A DNA stretch of 37,834 bases from Parendozoicomonas sp. Alg238-R29 (lineage in GTDB: Bacteria > Pseudomonadota > Gammaproteobacteria > Pseudomonadales > Endozoicomonadaceae): assembly GCF_947331445.1 (NCBI RefSeq), contig NZ_CAMZOG010000044.1:1-37834 (forward strand), read 5' to 3'. Below the pieces are notes generated by a model. That model was given only the letters and a program-made list of their open reading frames with translations, was not told the DNA's origin and made no database searches. Both the position numbers and the translations under genes were made by a program. Positions 26,965 through 35,540 of the stretch are shown one piece after another. Numbering within the stretch: position 1 is the first letter of the stretch; the number at the start of each line of letters is the position of its first letter.

Positions 26965-29900
26965 TTAGTGCTCACTCCCTAACGACAACAGAGTAGCATT
27001 TCCACCAACGGCTGTCGTGTTGATTGTGAGTGTCTGCTCCGTTGCAAAGCGGTACAGATAATGTGGTCCGCCAGCCTTCGGGCCCGTGCCGGAAAGGCCC
27101 TGACCGCCAAAAGGTTGAACGCCAACGACGGCACCAATCTGGTTACGATTAATGTAGGCATTCCCCACATTCACGTTTTCCTGAATAAGCAGAGATGTTC
27201 TTTCATTACGGCTATGAACGCCGAGAGTCAGTCCATATCCTGTGCTGTTAATCTGCGCAATAATCTCTTCCAGTTGTTCTGCTTTGTAGCGGATGACATG
27301 AAGGATTGGGCCAAAGTGTTCTTTTTCCAACGCATTAATATGGTCAATTTCAAAAGCAACAGGCGCAATGAAGTAGCCATCTTTCGTTGTATCAGGCAGT
27401 TCACAGCGAGCCAGAAGCTTGGCTTCCCTGGTCATCCGGTCAACATGTGCCTGCAGGCCTGAGTGGGCACGTTCATCAATCACCGGGCCAACATCTGTTG
27501 CGTGTAAACTTGGATCGCCAATCACTAGTTCAGCCATAGCGCCGGTCAATAGGTTCGTGACACGATCGGCAATATCATCCTGAACATACAAAACCCTCAG
27601 GGCTGAGCAGCGTTGGCCGACGCTACCAAAAGCAGAATTCACGACATCTTGAACAACTTGCTCTGGAAGCGATGTGGAGTCAACAATCATGGCGTTCTGG
27701 CCGCCGGTTTCGGCGATCAGGGGGATAATCGCGCCCTGACGGTTAGCTATTGCCAGATTGATTGTACGAGCTGTTTCTGTCGAACCGGTAAAGGCGACAC
27801 CGGCTATGCGGTTATCAGACACCAGCCTGTTACCAATGCTTCTGCCATCGCCAGGCAACAGTTGTATGGCTTCTCCGGGAATACCAGCTTCCAGCATCAG
27901 CTCTACTGTGCGAGCTGCAATCAGGCTGGTTTGCTCGGCAGGCTTTGCGATAACTGTATTGCCTGCAGCAAGGGCAGCGGTGACCTGGCCGAGGAATATA
28001 GCCAGCGGGAAGTTCCAGGGGCTGATGCACAGGAATACACCTCGGCCACTCAAGCGCAACTCATTCGATTCACCTGTAGGGCCAGACATAACCTGAGCTG
28101 TTGAAAACTTTTCGACGGATTGTTGAGCATAATAACGACAAAAATCCACAGCTTCACGAATCTCATCAATAGCGTCGTGAATCGTTTTTCCGGCTTCCCG
28201 GTGGCACAGAGCAATCAGTTCTTCCCGGTTATCTTCAAGAAGATCAGAGAGGGCAACCAGTTTGGCAGCGCGCTGCTGTGCGGGCGTGTTACTCCAGCTT
28301 TTAAAAGCTTTGGATGCCGATGCGATAGCCGTTTCAATCTCATCTTCGGCTGCCCAGTGCATACGCCCAACGACCGAGTCTATCTGGTAAGGACTGGTGA
28401 TATCAGACGATTCTGCTGTTTCCACCTGCAGACCATTAATAATGGGTCCTTTATGCCACTGCTTTTCCATAAATTTTTGTACTTCTTCTTGGAAGGGGTG
28501 ATCGATGGATTCAATGTCGATATTGATACCACTGGAATTCCGGCGTTCATCACCAAAAAGTTGAGGGGGTAAAACGATGTGGTGGTTGGCCAGATGTTCA
28601 TGTTTGACCAGTAAATCTGCCGGATGATGAACCAGTGACTCTACGGGTGTTTTGGCATCGACCAGTCGATGAACAAAAGAAGAGTTCGCCCCGTTTTCCA
28701 GCAGACGACGTACCAGATAGGGAAGCAACTCTTTGTGGCTGCCAACCGGCGCATAAATGCGGACAGTCTTTGCTTCCTGCTTCAGTACCAGATCATAGAG
28801 GGCATCGCCCATTCCGTGGAGACGTTGGAATTCATAATGATCATTTCCAACGTGGGTTGCCATGGTCAGAATGCTGGCAACAGTTTGAGCATTATGGCTG
28901 GCAAACTGGGGATAAAGAGTGCCTTTCACCTGTTCACTGAGGAGGAAACGAGCACAAACAAGGTAGGCAACATCTGTCGCTTCTTTGCGGGTATAAACAG
29001 GATAAGCCGGGTAGCCGTTCTGTTGGCAGAGTTTGATTTCGCTATCCCAGTAAGCGCCTTTTACCAAGCGGACAGGAATAATATCCCCTTGTTCTCTGGC
29101 AAGAGCTGACAACCAGCAGAGTGTTGGCAGGGCGCGTTTTCCATAGGCTTGAACAACGAGACCAAACTGGCCCCAGCCTTTGCAGTCAGGATGGTGATAC
29201 AGTCTTTCGAAAAACTTCAGAAACAGTTCATGGCGATCCTGCTCTTCAGCATCCATATTAATGGCGACATTACCCGCACGGGCTGCACGAACCAGAACCA
29301 GAACCGAATCCAGGAGTTCTCCCATTACCCGCTCACTTTGAGCGACTTCATAGCGGGGGTGAAGGGCGGATAGTTTGATAGAAATGCCGGGTTTGGGCGA
29401 GCCATCCATCTCAGGTTCTGCTGCGATGGCTTCGATAGCCGCTAGATATTCGGCATGATATTTGGCGGCATCATCAGCTGTTAGAGCGGCCTCTCCCAGC
29501 ATATCAAAGGAATAGGTGTAACCGCTTTTGCGCTCATCACGACCATTATTCAGGGCTTCCTTAATTGTGCGTCCAAGCACAAAGTGCTTCCCCATGATTT
29601 TCATGGCCTGATTGACGGCCTGGCGAATCACTGGTTCGCCCATTTTGTTGACCAGGCGGCTGATAATACCGGCCGGTTTGCCATCGTCCTGGGTGTCCAT
29701 GGTCACAACCTTGCCGGTCAGCATCAGCCCCCATGTAGAAGCATTAACCAGCAAAGAATCGCTCTGGCTCAGATGTTTGTTCCAATCTGCAACGCTGAGT
29801 TTGTCGCGAATCAGGGCATCAGCCGTTTCTGTGTCAGGAATCCTTAACAGCGCTTCTGCCAGACACATCAGCAGAATGCCTTCCCGGGTGTCGAGGCTGT

Positions 29901-30141
29901 ATTGCAGCAGCAGGGAATCCACCATGTGGATGGCGTTATCACTGGCTCGCACCTGGTTAATCAAGGTGGTTGCACGGTTGGCGATACTGGCTTTCTGGCT
30001 AGAGTTTTCTTCCAGTTGACCAAGTAATTCTTTTAACCAGGATTCTTCGTCTACACAGTAGTGAGGGGAGATAGAATCCCAGATATTTTCCGGCTTTTGG
30101 TGGATAAAAGCGGGGGTGAATGCGTCAATGGCCTTGAACAT
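26965..30141 (-). CDS. putA: Bifunctional proline dehydrogenase / P5C dehydrogenase, without DNA-binding domain
   Basis: The protein has 1058 residues from the ATG at 30141 (GAGGT upstream; a GTG two codons earlier is too close to it). It oxidises proline to glutamate in two steps. The FAD-dependent proline dehydrogenase barrel spans about 180-500 (ISIKLSALHPRYE, VRLVKGAYWDSEIK, FASHNAQT, YEFQRLHGMGD, RRLLENGANSSF). The NAD-dependent P5C dehydrogenase spans about 560-1040 with E811 in ETGGQN and catalytic C845 in GQRCSALR. It lacks the N-terminal ribbon-helix-helix repressor of 1300-residue PutA proteins and the C-terminal trunk domain, so it is a short, purely enzymatic, membrane-peripheral form. 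Regulation must come from elsewhere, most likely the AraC-family gene 108 bp upstream. Confidence 0.96.
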   Translation of the reverse strand: MFKAIDAFTPAFIHQKPENIWDSISPHYCVDEESWLKELLGQLEENSSQKASIANRATTLINQVRASDNAIHMVDSLLLQYSLDTREGILLMCLAEALLRIPDTETADALIRDKLSVADWNKHLSQSDSLLVNASTWGLMLTGKVVTMDTQDDGKPAGIISRLVNKMGEPVIRQAVNQAMKIMGKHFVLGRTIKEALNNGRDERKSGYTYSFDMLGEAALTADDAAKYHAEYLAAIEAIAAEPEMDGSPKPGISIKLSALHPRYEVAQSERVMGELLDSVLVLVRAARAGNVAINMDAEEQDRHELFLKFFERLYHHPDCKGWGQFGLVVQAYGKRALPTLCWLSALAREQGDIIPVRLVKGAYWDSEIKLCQQNGYPAYPVYTRKEATDVAYLVCARFLLSEQVKGTLYPQFASHNAQTVASILTMATHVGNDHYEFQRLHGMGDALYDLVLKQEAKTVRIYAPVGSHKELLPYLVRRLLENGANSSFVHRLVDAKTPVESLVHHPADLLVKHEHLANHHIVLPPQLFGDERRNSSGINIDIESIDHPFQEEVQKFMEKQWHKGPIINGLQVETAESSDITSPYQIDSVVGRMHWAAEDEIETAIASASKAFKSWSNTPAQQRAAKLVALSDLLEDNREELIALCHREAGKTIHDAIDEIREAVDFCRYYAQQSVEKFSTAQVMSGPTGESNELRLSGRGVFLCISPWNFPLAIFLGQVTAALAAGNTVIAKPAEQTSLIAARTVELMLEAGIPGEAIQLLPGDGRSIGNRLVSDNRIAGVAFTGSTETARTINLAIANRQGAIIPLIAETGGQNAMIVDSTSLPEQVVQDVVNSAFGSVGQRCSALRVLYVQDDIADRVTNLLTGAMAELVIGDPSLHATDVGPVIDERAHSGLQAHVDRMTREAKLLARCELPDTTKDGYFIAPVAFEIDHINALEKEHFGPILHVIRYKAEQLEEIIAQINSTGYGLTLGVHSRNERTSLLIQENVNVGNAYINRNQIGAVVGVQPFGGQGLSGTGPKAGGPHYLYRFATEQTLTINTTAVGGNATLLSLGSEH

Positions 30142-30249
30142 ACCCACTACCTCTTACGATTTTTTTAGAGAATTTCTTATCAAAGAATAGTTATGGAGAG
30201 AAATTTACAAGGGAGGCGAGGGAAAGGTCTTTGCAAAAACTCCGGCGTT

Positions 30250-31032
30250 TTATACAAAAACCTCATCAGGAGACAGGTTTTCAGGTAGCAAGTGGTGTTG
30301 CTTGCGGTAGCGTAGAGGTGTGATGTTTAGCCTTTCACGCATTGATCTGGTCATCAGGCTTTGGCTGGTAAAACCTACCCTCTCGGCGATATCGGCAAGG
30401 GAATCGTTGGTTTCAGATAATAGTTTGCAAGCAGCTTTCAGACGCAGGTTCAAAATATATTGGTGGGGAGTGGCACTCGTGAAATCACGAAAGGCATCGT
30501 AAAACCGGCTTTCCCCCATCCCTGCCAGAGAAGCCAGATCGGCAACGGGCAGTGAATGCTCTAAATGCGTGGAGACATACTCGCAGATTTGATCCATTGC
30601 CAGTGTGGCAGTGGCGACAGGTTGCCAGCTTTGAGCAAATCGTAACTGCAGGCTACGAAGCAGGCCTTCACACAAAGCATTAGCAAGCTGGGCATCATCC
30701 GGAAAGAGAGCCAGCTCATGGCTGACCTGATGAATCAGTTCCATCAGGGAGCGATCTATGCGAAACCAGGCCGGGCAAGCAAACATTGTTGTCAAGTCTT
30801 CGGTCAGATCTCCGCAGTCAATATTGATCAGTACCAGCTGGTTTCCGGAGTGCCCAGAAAAAGCATGGGTGCTTTGGCTGGGAATAGCGCAACCAACGCT
30901 GTGTGCAATGCGTCCCCGCTTCCCTTCAATATTAAAGTCAGCCTGACCTGCAACCGGAATCACCAGTTGGTGATGTTCGTGGCTGTGCTGGTTTTCGGTG
31001 GTGGGAAGAGTGGTTACAGCAAGAGTTTTCAT
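30250..31032 (-). CDS. AraC-family regulator, proposed activator of putA-putP
   Basis: The protein has 260 residues from the ATG at 31032 (a GTG two codons upstream is also open; neither has a strong ribosome site). The N-terminal cupin (about 15-110; HEHHQLVIPVAGQADFNIEG) is the ligand domain, and the C-terminal pair of helix-turn-helix motifs covers about 160-255 (LADLASLAGMGESRFYDAF and SLADIAERVGFTSQS). Same strand and immediately upstream of putA. In Pseudomonas a similar AraC-type protein next to putAP (PruR) activates the genes in response to proline, and this gene is in the equivalent place. Function is inferred from context; the fold is clear. Confidence 0.88.
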   Translation of the reverse strand: MKTLAVTTLPTTENQHSHEHHQLVIPVAGQADFNIEGKRGRIAHSVGCAIPSQSTHAFSGHSGNQLVLINIDCGDLTEDLTTMFACPAWFRIDRSLMELIHQVSHELALFPDDAQLANALCEGLLRSLQLRFAQSWQPVATATLAMDQICEYVSTHLEHSLPVADLASLAGMGESRFYDAFRDFTSATPHQYILNLRLKAACKLLSETNDSLADIAERVGFTSQSLMTRSMRERLNITPLRYRKQHHLLPENLSPDEVFV

Positions 31033-31080
31033 GACCACAGGCTATCGCTGTGACAAATACTTCACAAGAGAGAATGTATA

Positions 31081-31109
31081 AAAGCTGAGGACTGAAAATC
31101 CTCAGCTTT
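31081..31109 (-). terminator. Terminator after the lipoprotein gene
   Basis: AAAGCTGAGGA (31081-31091) and TCCTCAGCTTT (31099-31109) form an 11-bp perfect stem with loop CTGAAAA, starting 9 bp after the lipoprotein stop on the minus strand. The T tract is short (it uses the stem's own TTT). Confidence 0.75.
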
Positions 31110-31118
31110 AGAGGCGAG

Positions 31119-31688
31119 TTACTTGTTGCGTGCAGCAAACTCAGCCATCAGTGCAACAGGCTGTTTTTTCTTGTTGCTCTTGTTCAGAACAAAAACAACA
31201 GTTTCGCCGTTAGGGCCAGCACCAATTTGAGTGAAGCGGTAGGCGGCTTCACCAACTTTACGTACGGCTTCCATATCTTTCAGCTCATTGAACACATAAA
31301 TACGGCCATCTTCGCTGCGCATTTCGCCATAGAAGTTTTCAGCAGGGGCTTGGTTACCCTTGAACATGTCAATGCTGCCGATACCGGAAGACTTCTTCTT
31401 GTCTTTGCCGGTCAGGCCAAACACCAGAGTCTGGCTGTGAGGGCCTTCACCAATAAAGACTTTACGGTAAGGGGTTTCGCCATTAGCAATAAAGTCTTTG
31501 TAGACGGCGGCGTCATCAAAAACGTAGTAGCGGCCTTCGTGGGCTACTTCGTACAAATCATCGTTATTAACCGGCTTGGCTGCTGCAGCGCTTTTTGCTG
31601 CCATACTGTCGTTGTTCATAGATTGACAGCCAACAAGTGCAGTTGCCAGCAGGGATGCCGCAGAAAGTTTAATCAGAGTGGAACGCAT
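31119..31688 (-). CDS. Lipoprotein with two copies of a ~45-residue repeat
   Basis: The protein has 189 residues from the ATG at 31688, which has GGAGA just upstream; the frame open to 31742 lacks one. Residues 1-19 are a lipoprotein signal ending LVGC, so C20 would be lipidated and the protein anchored, probably in the outer membrane facing the periplasm. After a Ser/Ala linker come two similar segments: GRYYVFDDAAVYKDF...YRKVFIGEGPHSQTLVFGL and GRIYVFNELKDMEAV...YRFTQIGAGPNGETVVFVL. The pattern G-R-x-Y-V-F ... Y-R ... I-G-x-G-P ... V-F is shared, so this is an internal duplication. I do not recognise a named function. Related small lipoproteins occur in marine gammaproteobacteria. It is monocistronic, with a terminator. 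Confidence 0.85.
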   Translation of the reverse strand: MRSTLIKLSAASLLATALVGCQSMNNDSMAAKSAAAAKPVNNDDLYEVAHEGRYYVFDDAAVYKDFIANGETPYRKVFIGEGPHSQTLVFGLTGKDKKKSSGIGSIDMFKGNQAPAENFYGEMRSEDGRIYVFNELKDMEAVRKVGEAAYRFTQIGAGPNGETVVFVLNKSNKKKQPVALMAEFAARNK

Positions 31689-31865
31689 CAGAGTCTCCGG
31701 AATTGTTTTCACTGAGTTGTTGTGATTTTCAGTGGTAACCAATTTAGGAACTTTTTTTTACAGTTTGGTGATGCTTATATTTCAGAAATGTGACGAAATG
31801 TTTTCAGGGCGATTTTCAGTTTGACGGATTTCTGTGGTACAACCCACTTATAAAAATAATAAATA

Positions 31866-33086
31866 ATGCGTGTGCTTATGGATCCCATAATTTTTGCGAT
31901 GCCAGGCTTCTTTGTTTTGATCTTAATTGAAATCATCGCAACGATGGTTCGTAAAAAAGATTACTACCGGTTGAATGATGGGATTAACAGCCTGAGTTGT
32001 GGTGTTCTGAGTATTATCACCAAACTGGTCATAAATCTTGGCCTGTACACTCTGATTTATAACAGCTTTTCGGTAACAACCCTGCCGGCTGAGGCTTTAT
32101 GGGTGTGGATCGTGGCCGTGATTTTCCAGGATTTCCTCTATTACTGGAATCACCGAATCGGCCATGAAGTGAATATCTTCTGGGCTTCCCATTCTGTTCA
32201 TCACCAGAGTGAGGAATATAATCTCACTACAGCTTTACGCCAGACCAGTACCAGCTTTTTCCTGAGCTGGATTTTCTATGTGCCTATGGCCCTTCTTGGC
32301 TTTCCACCCGAAGTATTTCTGACGGTCAGCCTGCTGAATTTGTTGTATCAATTCTGGGTTCATACCAGACACATACCTAAGTTGGGCTGGTATGAATGGT
32401 TTTTTGTTACGCCCTCCAATCACCGTGTTCATCATGCCAAAAATCGTGAGTATCTTGATAAAAACTACGGTGGCATATTTATTCTCTGGGATCGCTTCTT
32501 TAAAACCTTCAAAGAAGAAGATGATAATTATGAATCGATTCGCTATGGAACCATTAAGCCGTTGCGAAGCTGGAATCCTGTTTGGGCCAATCTTTCTCCT
32601 TTTGCTGATTTGTTTCGAGACGCACGACACACCAAAAGCTGGAAAGAAAAACTGACCTTATGGTTTCGTCATACTGGGTATCGCCCGGCCGATGTCGCGT
32701 CACCTTCTGATATGCCGGATATTCATGCCTATGTTAACTATGATCCGGTAGTCAGCACCGTAGTGAAGATCTATGCCGGCTTCCAATATGCGTTACTGCT
32801 TATAGCGACCACAGCATTAATAGGTGTGAGCCATACCACAAGTTATGGTTTTGATGTGCTATGGACCTGCGTACTGACTTTTAACGTTGTGGCTATTGGA
32901 GCCGTTCTGGAAGGACGGAAAAGTTGCCAGATCGCGGAGTCTATTCGCTTTGTCGTTGTAGCTCTGGCAGTGATCTTCAGTGCGAGTCAGTTAATCCCTC
33001 TATGGGTGGTCTGGTATGTTTTGGGGTGGGGCGCTGGGTCAGTGATATGGTTGACTTATATTCTTAAACAGCAACATCTCTTTTAA
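31866..33086 (+). CDS. Sterol desaturase / fatty acid hydroxylase family membrane protein
   Basis: The protein has up to 406 residues. Starts at 31866 (MRVLMDP) and 31878 (MDPIIF) are both possible; neither has a clear ribosome site. Four helices in 1-160 surround the di-iron histidine cluster: HRIGH (96-100), HSVHH (109-113), H166/H169 and HRVHH (186-190), the full eight-histidine pattern of the family. Enzymes of this family hydroxylate or desaturate lipids at the membrane (fatty acids, sterols, carotenoids, ether lipids). A second membrane block (about 295-400, four helices) after a 60-residue soluble stretch is longer than the minimal family and may be a separate domain. The real substrate is unknown. 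It is divergent from the lipoprotein gene and 27 bp upstream of the kinase-related frame, so it could be cotranscribed with it. Confidence 0.88.
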   Translation: MRVLMDPIIFAMPGFFVLILIEIIATMVRKKDYYRLNDGINSLSCGVLSIITKLVINLGLYTLIYNSFSVTTLPAEALWVWIVAVIFQDFLYYWNHRIGHEVNIFWASHSVHHQSEEYNLTTALRQTSTSFFLSWIFYVPMALLGFPPEVFLTVSLLNLLYQFWVHTRHIPKLGWYEWFFVTPSNHRVHHAKNREYLDKNYGGIFILWDRFFKTFKEEDDNYESIRYGTIKPLRSWNPVWANLSPFADLFRDARHTKSWKEKLTLWFRHTGYRPADVASPSDMPDIHAYVNYDPVVSTVVKIYAGFQYALLLIATTALIGVSHTTSYGFDVLWTCVLTFNVVAIGAVLEGRKSCQIAESIRFVVVALAVIFSASQLIPLWVVWYVLGWGAGSVIWLTYILKQQHLF

Positions 33087-33113
33087 GGCGCCATACTCAT
33101 AGGATCACAGGGA

Positions 33114-33512
33114 GTGAATTCCAGAGATCTTATGGGAAAAATACGAAAAGCATTTGGCAAGTTTCTACCCTTGGGGCTTCGGGGGAGTGCAAGATCGCCA
33201 AACTCACAGTCAAAGGCAAAAATATCCGATGTCAATGGTCGCACAATTGAGCCGAACGACACTATTGAACGGCGATTTTACGAGCGGTCGTTCTTTGCGG
33301 GTGTTGTCAAAAAATTTGGTTTAGAGTCACGTAACTCTGAGTCGACAGCTCCCCAGTCTCTTCTTGTTCAGGGGGAGAAGAAATATCTCGGCCAGGTAGA
33401 TGGCGGCATTCAAGTCAGTAAGAGCAGGAATGGCTTTTTGGTATTTTCCAGCACGCCAGACAGTGTTTTTCCGGATGGGAAACTGGGGGGATCCTATTAC
33501 CTCCAGGGATGA
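33114..33512 (+). CDS. N-terminal part of the split kinase gene
   Basis: The frame opens at a GTG at 33114 (ATG alternative at 33132) and ends at a TGA at 33510-33512. It gives about 130 residues: a basic N-terminus, then ERRFYERSFFAGVVKKFGLES and a region ending SVFPDGKLGG. I recognise no domain. It overlaps the kinase frame by 113 bases. If one base is lost from the run of six G at 33485-33490, the two frames fuse into a single 439-residue protein, with ...DGKLG followed by DPITSRDEARLLPKILAVGSNG. The fusion gives the kinase a natural N-terminus, so I read this as the first part of one gene, not an independent protein. Confidence 0.6.
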   Translation: MNSRDLMGKIRKAFGKFLPLGLRGSARSPNSQSKAKISDVNGRTIEPNDTIERRFYERSFFAGVVKKFGLESRNSESTAPQSLLVQGEKKYLGQVDGGIQVSKSRNGFLVFSSTPDSVFPDGKLGGSYYLQG

Positions 33513-34434
33513 GGCGCGGCTGCTTCCCAAGATTTTAGCTGTCGGTTCGAATGGGTGTGTTCAGGCTTGTCTGGTTAAGGGGGGTGTCGTTGCCGTTAAG
33601 CGTAGTTATTGCCTGAAAATGCCTGAGGATATCAAGCCTATTTACAGTGATGCGAACGGTATTATGCGCGAGGTGGCCGTTCTTGCGGGGTTAAAAAAAG
33701 AGGCTTCAGATCATCCGGGTTATAGCTATCTGGTGCCTTTTGTGGGGGCTTGTGTCTCTGAGACGGGTGAGCCCTTGATTCTTCTGGAAATGGCAGACCA
33801 GAGTTTGGAGAATAAGCTGGCAGCGGGGCCGGTTTCTCACGGTGAGTTTCTGCAGCTCAGTTGGGAGATCTTTTCCGGGCTTGAATGCCTGTCAACACTG
33901 AACCTTGTTCATCAGGATGTTAAGCCGGGTAATATTCTTCTTAAAGGTGGCAAAGTCTGGTTGGCGGATTTCGGTGAAACCACTTCAGACCAAGGCATCG
34001 CCTCCCTCGGCGTTTTGGGAGAGCCGTGGACGGCAGAAGAACGTATCGGCGGCACCAAGGATATTAAACCCTTTCATGGGTATTATGAGCTTCCCCAGCC
34101 CGCCACAGATGTGTGGTCTACTGGCCTTACAATGATTGCGATGTTGAGCAAGGACTCTCACAAAGCGGGAGAGTTTCTGCAGAAGCTGCATGAGTTTTCT
34201 TATGGCACAACACCTGCCGACCAGTTGGATGATGATCAGATTGAACAGCTACGCAGTCAGACTGAGGTCGTTGTTGATGAATTTCTGGAAGAAAACTTAA
34301 CTGGAGCTATGGCCAGATATACGCAGCCTTACGCTGAGCTGCTGTATCGGATTTTTGATCCTGATCCCAGAACCAGAATAACGTCTTCTGAGGCAAGGCA
34401 GACTCTGGGCCTGTATCTGAAAAAGATTACCTAA
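33400..34434 (+). CDS. Eukaryotic-type Ser/Thr protein kinase domain (split by a G6-run frameshift)
   Basis: The frame is 344 residues long; the true kinase begins near residue 36. The ATG at 33400 has no clear ribosome site and the first 30 residues look like out-of-frame translation. Kinase motifs are all present: glycine-rich loop AVGSNGCVQACL (47-58), VAVK lysine K67, alpha-C glutamate E91, catalytic loop HQDVKPGN (D173, K175, N178), DFG (190-192), a GT-containing activation segment and DVWSTGLTMIAML of subdomain IX. HRD is HQD, tolerated in many kinases. There are no membrane segments or PASTA repeats, unlike housekeeping bacterial kinases. It could phosphorylate host or bacterial proteins. 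As the sequence stands, the intact fused protein requires slippage at the G6 run or repair of the read. Confidence 0.82.
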   Translation: MAAFKSVRAGMAFWYFPARQTVFFRMGNWGDPITSRDEARLLPKILAVGSNGCVQACLVKGGVVAVKRSYCLKMPEDIKPIYSDANGIMREVAVLAGLKKEASDHPGYSYLVPFVGACVSETGEPLILLEMADQSLENKLAAGPVSHGEFLQLSWEIFSGLECLSTLNLVHQDVKPGNILLKGGKVWLADFGETTSDQGIASLGVLGEPWTAEERIGGTKDIKPFHGYYELPQPATDVWSTGLTMIAMLSKDSHKAGEFLQKLHEFSYGTTPADQLDDDQIEQLRSQTEVVVDEFLEENLTGAMARYTQPYAELLYRIFDPDPRTRITSSEARQTLGLYLKKIT

Positions 34435-34462
34435 GGTGTGAACACACCCAAGAGTTTGGAAA

Positions 34463-34499
34463 CTGCTCCCGTAAGCTCTTTCAGAGTTTCCGGGAGCAG
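34463..34499. terminator. Hairpin between convergent kinase and lipase genes
   Basis: CTGCTCCCG (34463-34471) and CGGGAGCAG (34491-34499) form a 9-bp stem. An alternative pairing uses GGAAACT and AGTTTCC on either side. No long T tract follows, so termination may be weak or Rho-assisted. Confidence 0.5.
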
Positions 34500-34505
34500 C
34501 TTGTC

Positions 34506-35450
34506 TCAAAGTCCTGCGTTTTTCAGTCGGTTGGCATGCTGGCGATACACCGTAACCGGGTCGGTATCCAGCAGGCTGTGAAGGCCAAACAGTAGGTTGA
34601 TTTCATCAATATGGTTCATGCGGTAATTATCTCGAATCACCATGCCCATATGGCTGCTGCAGCGGCCTACCAGACCATCATTCTCTTCATCAACCAGCTT
34701 TCCCAGAGTTGAGAAAAAATAGTCGGAGGGGTCTATAGGGTTGGTGAATGGTTTTGTGCCACTCCAAGAATAATAGCGAATACCGTCGACTTCATAATCG
34801 CCTTCGCCACAGTCCGAAGGAATGGCCGCAGGGTGCTCAATGTTGAATGCGGCGCTGCCCGCAGTGCTCAAGGAGTGAAGGGAGGCTAAGGCGCTCTGAC
34901 CATTGTTGGTTGGATTGTTTGACATCAGATTGAACAATCCGGACAGAGCTTCCATCGCGCCATTCAAAACAGAGCTAACAACCGGAGCGTGACTCAACCC
35001 CAGAACGGTGTCGGCAACCGGGCTGCCCTTGTGGGGAGAGCCTATACTGGTGACAGACTTCACCAGGTCAGGACGAACACTGGCAACAAATCGGCTTGTA
35101 GGGCCGCCTTGGGAGTGGCCCACCAGATTGAAACCTTGTGCTCCTGTTATGGCTTTGATTTCATCCAGTTGTTCAATTAGTTCAAGACCACGCAATTCTG
35201 TACTTTCCAAACCGGAAACTTGAGTGACATAAACTTCCGCACCACTTTTCTCAAGCTCTTTGGGAATGCGATACCAGTACTCAACAAGGCCAAAGGCTGT
35301 GGTATCAAAACCAAACATACCATTGATCAGCACAATGGGATAACGGGTGTCGGTATAGGTGTCTTTCTTGTTCCACCACCACCAGGCGGAGGCCGGTTGG
35401 GCCAGTAACAGCGCAAGCACTGCTAAAGACATTAGCGATCGGATTTTCAT
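34506..35450 (-). CDS. lip: Secreted triacylglycerol lipase, family I.1/I.2
   Basis: The protein has 314 residues. The Sec signal (1-22, ending ASA) is cleaved before WWWWNKKD, an unusual tryptophan run. The alpha/beta hydrolase has the oxyanion region VLINGMFGFD, the nucleophile S113 in GHSQGG, D258 in ENDGLVG and H280 in NHIDE. C214 and C264 correspond to the disulfide, and DGLVG-RCSSHMGMVIRDNY is nearly as in Pseudomonas lipases. The C-terminus VYRQHANRLKNAGL is also conserved. It hydrolyses long-chain triglycerides outside the cell and depends on a membrane-bound foldase before type II secretion. That foldase is the gene immediately upstream. It is transcribed minus-ward as the second gene of the pair, 90 bp after the foldase stop. 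Confidence 0.95.
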   Translation of the reverse strand: MKIRSLMSLAVLALLLAQPASAWWWWNKKDTYTDTRYPIVLINGMFGFDTTAFGLVEYWYRIPKELEKSGAEVYVTQVSGLESTELRGLELIEQLDEIKAITGAQGFNLVGHSQGGPTSRFVASVRPDLVKSVTSIGSPHKGSPVADTVLGLSHAPVVSSVLNGAMEALSGLFNLMSNNPTNNGQSALASLHSLSTAGSAAFNIEHPAAIPSDCGEGDYEVDGIRYYSWSGTKPFTNPIDPSDYFFSTLGKLVDEENDGLVGRCSSHMGMVIRDNYRMNHIDEINLLFGLHSLLDTDPVTVYRQHANRLKNAGL

Positions 35451-35540
35451 TCTGGTTGTCTCTCTTTCCCGATTTTATTGTTTTATGGGTTAGCTGTTAT
35501 TGTTGTTTTACTGCCTGCAAATGGGAGGACAACTCAACTC

